Positions 6,079 to 10,614 of a DNA stretch of 10,614 nucleotides are shown here, in pieces. The translations under genes and the position numbers were made by a program. Under the pieces are notes generated by a model that had not been told where the DNA came from, did no database searches, and was given only the letters and a program-made list of their open reading frames with translations. Source of the DNA: Lachnospiraceae bacterium (GTDB taxonomy: Bacteria > Bacillota_A > Clostridia > Lachnospirales > Lachnospiraceae); contig JAFPAZ010000026.1 of the NCBI GenBank assembly GCA_017390645.1, forward strand, positions 1 through 10,614, in the 5' to 3' direction. Each line of letters begins with the position of its first letter. Within the stretch, counting starts at the first letter, position 1.

Positions 6079-7194
6079 ATGTTACTGATTATTACAGTTA
6101 TTATTATTTTGCTGCTGTACCATACTCAAAAAAATATATATTCCGGATATTGGGACAAAGGGGTAGAAGTGCAGTTGTCCTTTGATCGGGAAGAGGCTTA
6201 TGAAGATGAAACAGTAACTTTAATTCAGGAAATTACCAATCGGAAAATCCTGCCTATGCCAATGCTGAGTGTAAAATTTGTGACAGACCGTTCTTTTTTG
6301 TTTGAAGATTTAGATAATGTCTGTGTCACAGACCAGTTCTATCGAAATGATGTGTTTTCTATAATGGGAAATCAGATCGTAACAAGAAAACTTCCTTTTA
6401 CACCAGGAAAACGAGGATATTATGGGATTTCTAATGTTGATTTGATTACAAAAGACTTGTTTATGAAGCATAGTTATGCGAAAAACAGTAAGAATCAATG
6501 TTATTTGTATGTATATCCGTCTTTTTTAAATATGACACAGTTTGAAGTGAGTTATCAGACTATATTAGGAGAATATATAGCAAGGAAATCATTGGTGGAA
6601 GATCCTTTTGAATTTAAGGGAATTCGTGAGTACCAGCCTTATGATAATTATCGAAACATTAATTGGAAGAGTACAGCCAAAAATAATGTGTTACAGGTGA
6701 ATACTTATAATCCAACTTCAAATTATGAAGTAAAAATAATAGTGAATATGAATACTCATACCATGTTTCATCAGGATATGATACAGGAAATTTCCATAAA
6801 GATAGCTGCAACTCTGGCGAATCGGTTTATACGGGATTTTGTGCCCTTAGGAATTATAACCAATGCCTTTGATTTAATAACCAAAGAACCGGTTATGGTG
6901 GAAACAGGATCCTCTGCTGCTCATATGAATATGATTTTGAAGAAACTTGCGAGAATTGACAACAAAAATAAACCAAGGGACTTTATAAAGTTGTGCGAGG
7001 AAGAAATGAAGAAGGAACAACATACCTTTTATATTTTGATTTCCAATGAAAGAAATGAAGATGCGATTTGCTGGTATCAGAGAAAAAAGGAAGAAAAGGT
7101 ACCAATGGTATGGATTGTGCCGGAATTTAAGGATTTTGCCATTGACATCAATCAAAAAGATGTTTATCCGTGGGAGGTGACAATGAATGACTAA
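6079..7194 (+). CDS. DUF58 domain-containing membrane-anchored protein
   Basis: A DUF58 protein, recognised by its signature at residues 179-200 (FKGIREYQPYDNYRNINW followed by KSTA). One N-terminal membrane anchor (about 2-14, almost all L, I and V) is followed by a beta-rich region (about 25-130) and the DUF58 domain, which is predicted to resemble a von Willebrand A fold. Members are 300-450 residues, so 371 is normal. DUF58 proteins occur beside MoxR ATPases and are presumed partners, but their biochemical role is not established. GGAAAGG (6062-6068) precedes the ATG by 10 nt. The gene overlaps the next by 8 nt, indicating coupled expression. Many homologues have two N-terminal membrane helices; only one is obvious here. 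Confidence 0.9.
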   Translation: MLLIITVIIILLLYHTQKNIYSGYWDKGVEVQLSFDREEAYEDETVTLIQEITNRKILPMPMLSVKFVTDRSFLFEDLDNVCVTDQFYRNDVFSIMGNQIVTRKLPFTPGKRGYYGISNVDLITKDLFMKHSYAKNSKNQCYLYVYPSFLNMTQFEVSYQTILGEYIARKSLVEDPFEFKGIREYQPYDNYRNINWKSTAKNNVLQVNTYNPTSNYEVKIIVNMNTHTMFHQDMIQEISIKIAATLANRFIRDFVPLGIITNAFDLITKEPVMVETGSSAAHMNMILKKLARIDNKNKPRDFIKLCEEEMKKEQHTFYILISNERNEDAICWYQRKKEEKVPMVWIVPEFKDFAIDINQKDVYPWEVTMND

Positions 7195-8437
7195 GAAGTT
7201 GGACTATCTGCAGGAAATATCTTATGTAATTATGGAATTATTATTCTATTATTTGTTGTTTTTAACCTTTCAGAATATATATTACTCCGACCATATGGTG
7301 CCGTATCTGGAAGGAATAAAACTACTTCCTATGGTGATTTTTGTTTATTTGATTCGTAAATATATAAAAAACATCTTTGTTTTTTTGGGACTTCATATCG
7401 TTGTACTGGCACTTTTTGTTTTGATGGATTTAGATTCCTTTTGTAAAGTTTTATATGTGGTTTTCTGGACGGTTCAGTTGTTGCAGTCTTTGCATTTTTG
7501 GAAAAAAGAAGATGCGACTCCATATAAGGAAATGCCGTTAGGATTTATGGCGATTTTTTTTGTTATGGGAATATATGGACAGAAGGTGGCAATGGAATAT
7601 TATTATCTGGTATGCGGGATGGGGATTATCTATTATCTTCTTCATCTTGCGACGCAATATTTTCATAATTATAGCCAATTCTTAAAAAATCAAAATGAAA
7701 TAAAACATTTTCCATATAAGAAAATCAACCTGATTCATAATATGTATTTATCTATATTAGCAGGCGTATTGATTTTGCTTATCGTTGTTGTAGTTTTAGT
7801 AAAGCCCGAAAATATAACGGGTGTAATTGGTGCCTTTTTGTTTGGAGTGTTGCAAAAGTTGTTTTCTGGTTTGGCAGAGGTTCCTGTGAAAGAGGAAGCA
7901 GAAGTAAGTACTTCAAAACAGGAGCAACAGCAAAATTTTTTTGGCGACGGATTTGAAGATCAAATGCCAAAAAATGAAAACTTATTAAAAATACTAGAAA
8001 CTGTGTTTAATTTTCTTTGTGTGGTGGCCATTGTTGCCTTTATATTGTTGGTGATTTATGGAATATTTGAATTTTTAAAAAAATATATGAATAAAAATTT
8101 AATGGATTCGGATGAGGTTGTGGAAATAAAAAAAGAAAAAAAGGTTAAAATTATGAAAAAGGAAAGAGAAAAAAAATCTTTATTTTCAAGATTTAACTTA
8201 AGTAATTCAGAAAAAATAAGGAAATTGTATTTTAAAAAGATGAAACTTTATGAGAAAAAACAAGTAATTGTTTTGAAAGATTATCTGACTCCTGAGGAAC
8301 TAAAACAAATGGTGGAAAGTCAGACGAAGGATAAGATAGATGAAATAACCAATTGTTATGAAGAAGCAAGATATGGAATGGAAGAACAAAGCAGGGAAAA
8401 GGTAATGAAAATGAAAGCAGGTATGCATGGCTCATGA
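7187..8437 (+). CDS. Polytopic membrane protein of the MoxR-DUF58 cluster (DUF4129-like tail)
   Basis: I do not recognise a named family across the full length. The first 206 residues hold about seven hydrophobic segments (roughly 11-30, 44-60, 62-80, 86-103, 117-131, 138-157, 187-206). A hydrophilic Gln/Glu-rich loop (about 232-264) follows, then a last membrane helix (about 271-297), a Lys/Glu-rich stretch (309-331) and a soluble tail. The tail pattern (KIRKLYFKKMK, LTPEEL, then CYEEARYG) resembles the DUF4129 tail seen on proteins of MoxR-DUF58-transglutaminase loci. No transglutaminase-like Cys-His-Asp core is seen, so it would be the scaffold part without the enzyme. GGGAGG (7172-7177) is 9 nt from the start. 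The DNA for the Lys-rich part contains A7 runs near 8130-8145. Confidence 0.8.
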   Translation: MTKKLDYLQEISYVIMELLFYYLLFLTFQNIYYSDHMVPYLEGIKLLPMVIFVYLIRKYIKNIFVFLGLHIVVLALFVLMDLDSFCKVLYVVFWTVQLLQSLHFWKKEDATPYKEMPLGFMAIFFVMGIYGQKVAMEYYYLVCGMGIIYYLLHLATQYFHNYSQFLKNQNEIKHFPYKKINLIHNMYLSILAGVLILLIVVVVLVKPENITGVIGAFLFGVLQKLFSGLAEVPVKEEAEVSTSKQEQQQNFFGDGFEDQMPKNENLLKILETVFNFLCVVAIVAFILLVIYGIFEFLKKYMNKNLMDSDEVVEIKKEKKVKIMKKEREKKSLFSRFNLSNSEKIRKLYFKKMKLYEKKQVIVLKDYLTPEELKQMVESQTKDKIDEITNCYEEARYGMEEQSREKVMKMKAGMHGS

Positions 8438-8559
8438 TTAAGAAAGTGGTTAAAGTAGAAGATTTGATGAATCAGTTTATGAAGTGTTACAGGAAAATAA
8501 GGAAAGGGAATGATGTGCAAGCGGTTCTGCAGGTCTGCTTGCGGACTGTAAGGGTATAA
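8434..8559 (+). CDS. Small ORF, 41 residues, coupled between the membrane protein gene and alr
   Basis: ATG 8434 overlaps the TGA of the upstream gene as ATGA, and TAA 8557-8559 ends 2 nt before the alr start. The peptide has 10 Lys/Arg against 3 acidic residues, two Cys-containing stretches and no membrane helix. I recognise no family. The exact fit between its neighbours argues for translation by coupling, with termination feeding alr, whose own TAAGGG (8549-8554) lies inside the last codons. Against it are a weak ribosome binding site (AGCAGG, 12 nt upstream) and a GCAAGC/GCTTGC inverted repeat (8517-8522, 8537-8542) that could be the selected feature instead. It may also be the remnant of a longer gene. 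Confidence 0.4.
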   Translation: MIKKVVKVEDLMNQFMKCYRKIRKGNDVQAVLQVCLRTVRV

Positions 8560-8561
8560 AA

Positions 8562-9689
8562 ATGACAGAATATAGTAGAAGTTTTGCAATCATTGATTTG
8601 AATAAAATCCGTAACAATATGTTAAGGGTAAAACAGCTTGTTCCAGAAAAAACAAAAATAATGGCGGTGGTAAAGGCGGACGGTTATGGCCATGGTGCGG
8701 TGGAAGTTGGTAAAAAGCTGGAGTCCATTGTAGATTATTTTGGAGTTGCTGATGTAGAAGAGGCATTGGAATTGAGGGAGGCAGGAATCAAATTACCAAT
8801 TCTTATATTAGGGTATTCTTCTCCATCTGAATATGAGATGTTGATTAAAAATGACATCGCTCAGACGATTTACTCATTGGAAACCGCAAATGCATTTTCG
8901 AAAGAATGTGAAAGGCTGAAGAAAACGGGGAAGATACATATTGCCCTGGATACAGGTATGTCAAGAATTGGTCTTAAGGCAGAAGGTGAAGATGTGAAAC
9001 TGGTTAAGAAAATAAAAGAACTTCCTATGATAGAAGTGGAAGGTCTTTTTACCCATTTTTCCTGCGCTGATATGGAAGACAAAGAATATACTTACTTACA
9101 AATGAAACGATTTGATGAATTTGTGGTGGAATTAGAAAAAGAAGGCATTAAAATACCATTGAAACATACCTGTAACAGTGCTGCAATTATGGAATTTAAC
9201 CATCACAGGTATGATATGGTTCGTTCCGGAATTATTACCTATGGTATGTATCCTTCTGATGAAGTGGATAAAAGTAAGCTGTTTTTAGAACCGGCATTTA
9301 CTTTAAAGGCTCATGTAGGTAATGTTCATTTTGTGGAAAAGGGTAGAGGAATCAGCTATGGCGCCACTTTTGTTGCCAAGGATAAAATGAAAATTGCCAC
9401 ATTGACCTTTGGTTATGCAGATGGATATCCAAGGAGTCTGTCTTCGATTGGAAGAGTTATTATTAAAGGACAGTATGCTCCTATTGTAGGAAGAGTCTGT
9501 ATGGATCAGATGATGGTAGATGTTACACATATTGAGGATGTTAAAGTGGAAGATGAAGTAACGTTAATTGGCACTGATGGTAAGGCGCAAATTACAATGG
9601 AAGAGGTAGGAAATCTTTCCGGAAGTTTTAATTATGAATTATCCTGTCGTTTTACAAGAAGGGTAAAGAGAGTTTATATTAATGAGTAG
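8562..9689 (+). CDS. alr: Alanine racemase
   Basis: A cytoplasmic PLP enzyme that interconverts L- and D-alanine (EC 5.1.1.1), supplying D-alanine for peptidoglycan. The N-terminal barrel has AVVKADGYGHGA (35-46), with K38 as the PLP Schiff-base lysine. ALDTGMSRIG (128-137), the THFSCAD segment (164-170) and HTCNSAA (202-208) match the barrel core. The C-terminal domain provides the second catalytic base Y266 in RGISYGATF, and VGRVCMDQMMVD (309-320) with the substrate-contact residues C313-M314-D315. The length of 375 residues is standard. TAAGGG (8549-8554) is 7 nt before the ATG. It lies 2 nt after a small ORF and in line with the MoxR-DUF58 cluster, so both could belong to one envelope-related transcript. 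Nothing suggests a VanT-type serine racemase. Confidence 0.96.
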   Translation: MTEYSRSFAIIDLNKIRNNMLRVKQLVPEKTKIMAVVKADGYGHGAVEVGKKLESIVDYFGVADVEEALELREAGIKLPILILGYSSPSEYEMLIKNDIAQTIYSLETANAFSKECERLKKTGKIHIALDTGMSRIGLKAEGEDVKLVKKIKELPMIEVEGLFTHFSCADMEDKEYTYLQMKRFDEFVVELEKEGIKIPLKHTCNSAAIMEFNHHRYDMVRSGIITYGMYPSDEVDKSKLFLEPAFTLKAHVGNVHFVEKGRGISYGATFVAKDKMKIATLTFGYADGYPRSLSSIGRVIIKGQYAPIVGRVCMDQMMVDVTHIEDVKVEDEVTLIGTDGKAQITMEEVGNLSGSFNYELSCRFTRRVKRVYINE

Positions 9690-9734
9690 TAAGAGAAAAG
9701 TGAAGGATGTAACTAGGAAGGCGATAGTGTTTGT

Positions 9735-9762
9735 GGGTGAACAATAACGAAGAGGTTCATCC
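9735..9762 (+). terminator. Weak candidate terminator after alr
   Basis: GGGTGAAC (9735-9742) pairs with GTTCATCC (9755-9762) over eight positions including one G-T, with a 12-nt loop. The stem is reasonable, but T-rich sequence starts only about 15 bases later (TTTTT 9781-9785, TTTTTTT 9794-9800). That weakens a classic intrinsic terminator call. Apart from this hairpin and the promoter downstream, I see no gene in 9690-9873. Confidence 0.35.
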
Positions 9763-9811
9763 GTTTGATTTATAACGTGATTTTTGAACTTGATTTTTTT
9801 GTGGTTTTTAT

Positions 9812-9840
9812 TTGATAATAGATGATGGTTATGTTATAAT
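9812..9840 (+). promoter_or_regulatory. Extended -10 promoter for the PAS-GGDEF gene
   Basis: TTGATA (9812-9817) and a perfect TATAAT (9835-9840) are spaced by 17 bases, with TG at 9832-9833 giving an extended -10 element. Transcription would begin near 9847, leaving a leader of under 30 bases before the ATG at 9874. T-rich DNA just upstream (9781-9810) could act as an UP-like element. The promoter marks the start of a separate transcription unit. Confidence 0.85.
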
Positions 9841-9873
9841 AATAGTTATATCTGTTAGAAAAGGGAGATTCTT

Positions 9874-10614
9874 ATGGAAGAATGTATCTATCTTGATTAT
9901 AATGATGACGAATATGTGGATAAAGACAATTATAAGATATTATTGGACTGTACCAATACAATCATGTTTGAGTGGAATGCGAAGACGAATATCAGATATG
10001 TGTCAAAAAAAATTTTCGAAGACTATATTGAAGAATATTGTGGCAGGGACATTTTAGACATTGTAATGGAAGACTCTATTATTCACTCTGAAGATATATC
10101 GAAATTTCATGCATTTCTGGATGAATATCGTACAGGTAAATCAAATGTTGAAGTAACGGTTCGTATGAAGCATAAAATTACCGGGGAATATTCATGGTGC
10201 AAATGGATGTTGACGAATGTTTACGATGATGACAAGGGAAGTATTAAAAAAGTTGTAGGCACCATTAATAATGTGGATGAATATATGAAGGCATATGAAA
10301 CTCTGAAATACCGAGCAGAATATGATTCCATGACGGCAATTTATAATATGGATAAATTTTATCGTGAATGTAATAAAATGCTCAGAAAAGATGAATTCCC
10401 ACATTATGCCATGATATCGCTGGATGTTGATAAGTTAAAGATTATCAATGATGTTTATGGAAATCTGGAAGGTGACCGGGTGATTAAGTTTATTGCAGAT
10501 ATCATTCGGATTAAGGCGGAACCAAATGTAATTTATGGAAGGATGCATTCTGATGTATTTGCCATGATGATGGGATATCATCATGAGGATGAGGTGGTGC
10601 GTTGGATAAACAAA
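9874..10614 (+). CDS. PAS-GGDEF domain protein with degenerate GGDEF motif (3' end outside window)
   Basis: The frame opens at ATG 9874 with GGGAG (9863-9867) 6 nt before it, and is still open at the window end (247 codons seen). Residues about 22-138 look like a PAS sensor domain (IMFEWNAKTNIRYVSKKIF; later SWCKWMLTNVYDDDKG). The segment YDSMTAIYNMDKFY (150-163) begins a GGDEF domain, and LDVDKLKIINDVYG (183-196) and EGD (199-201) align with its core. D184, N192 and D201 correspond to the metal- and guanine-contact residues of active diguanylate cyclases such as PleD. The GGDEF signature itself is HSDVF (225-229): both glycines and the second acidic residue are lost. It probably does not make cyclic di-GMP; it may sense GTP or activate an output domain, such as EAL, beyond the window. 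No N-terminal membrane helix is present. Confidence 0.88.
   Translation, partial: MEECIYLDYNDDEYVDKDNYKILLDCTNTIMFEWNAKTNIRYVSKKIFEDYIEEYCGRDILDIVMEDSIIHSEDISKFHAFLDEYRTGKSNVEVTVRMKHKITGEYSWCKWMLTNVYDDDKGSIKKVVGTINNVDEYMKAYETLKYRAEYDSMTAIYNMDKFYRECNKMLRKDEFPHYAMISLDVDKLKIINDVYGNLEGDRVIKFIADIIRIKAEPNVIYGRMHSDVFAMMMGYHHEDEVVRWINK

Noticed and set aside
8100..8210. A-rich stretches as a sign of foreign or low-complexity DNA
   Set aside because: They encode a Lys/Glu-rich linker in frame inside the membrane protein and need no separate explanation.
9778..9800. Direct repeat TGATTTTT as a possible operator or phase-variable tract
   Set aside because: Only two AT-rich copies in a T-rich spacer; easily chance.
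9812..10057. A + strand frame of 81 codons from 9812
   Set aside because: It starts within the promoter and overlaps the PAS-GGDEF gene in another frame; the PAS-GGDEF frame has recognisable domains and a good ribosome binding site.
1..10614. CRISPR array, tRNA, rRNA, insertion sequence ends or restriction/defence genes
   Set aside because: No regularly spaced repeats, no tRNA-like or rRNA sequence, no transposase and no defence-system domains were seen on either strand.

Overview
The window looks like chromosomal DNA from a low-GC Gram-positive anaerobe of the Clostridia, most likely Lachnospiraceae. The reasons are the AT-rich sequence, strong AGGAGG-type ribosome binding sites, dense same-strand gene packing, a riboflavin operon in the Firmicute order ribD-ribE-ribBA-ribH under an FMN riboswitch, and a replication initiator type I know mainly from mobile elements of gut Lachnospiraceae. 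This assignment rests on pattern recognition, not on a search. Every supported gene is on the + strand.

Positions 1-1086 hold the debris of a mobile element. Three short hairpins (36-60, 66-80, 95-117) precede a rolling-circle (HUH-type) replication initiator gene that is broken by a single frameshift between about 547 and 577. The stop codon of this rep gene lies inside the -35 box (TTGAAA, 1083-1088) of a near-consensus promoter. That promoter drives the next unit, so the element ends exactly where the riboflavin operon begins.

Positions 1083-5002 are a complete riboflavin operon: promoter, FMN riboswitch (about 1119-1225), candidate intrinsic terminator (1340-1364), then ribD, ribE, ribBA and ribH. 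RibBA supplies both precursors: the GTP cyclohydrolase II product and dihydroxybutanone phosphate. RibD deaminates and reduces the pyrimidine, RibH joins the two branches into lumazine, and RibE dismutates lumazine to riboflavin. The dephosphorylation step is not encoded here, as is usual. FMN binding to the leader is expected to stop transcription before ribD.

Positions 5003-8437 carry a MoxR AAA+ ATPase, a DUF58 protein and a polytopic membrane protein with a charged C-terminal tail. The set resembles the widespread MoxR-DUF58-transglutaminase/DUF4129 cell-envelope cluster, but no transglutaminase core is visible in the third protein. A 41-codon small ORF (8434-8559) joins this cluster to alr (alanine racemase, 8562-9689) with a 4-nt overlap on one side and a 2-nt gap on the other. 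No convincing terminator separates ribH from alr, so the whole run may be read as one or a few overlapping transcripts.

Positions 9690-9873 are a noncoding spacer with a weak candidate terminator and a strong extended -10 promoter. The promoter serves a PAS-GGDEF signalling gene that starts at 9874 and runs off the window. Its GGDEF signature has decayed to HSDVF, while the other nucleotide- and metal-contact positions are kept, which suggests a non-catalytic GTP-sensing domain.

I did not find a clearly new multi-gene system. The points most worth a second look are the frameshifted rep abutting the riboflavin promoter, the coupled small ORF before alr, the riboswitch expression platform and the degenerate GGDEF domain.
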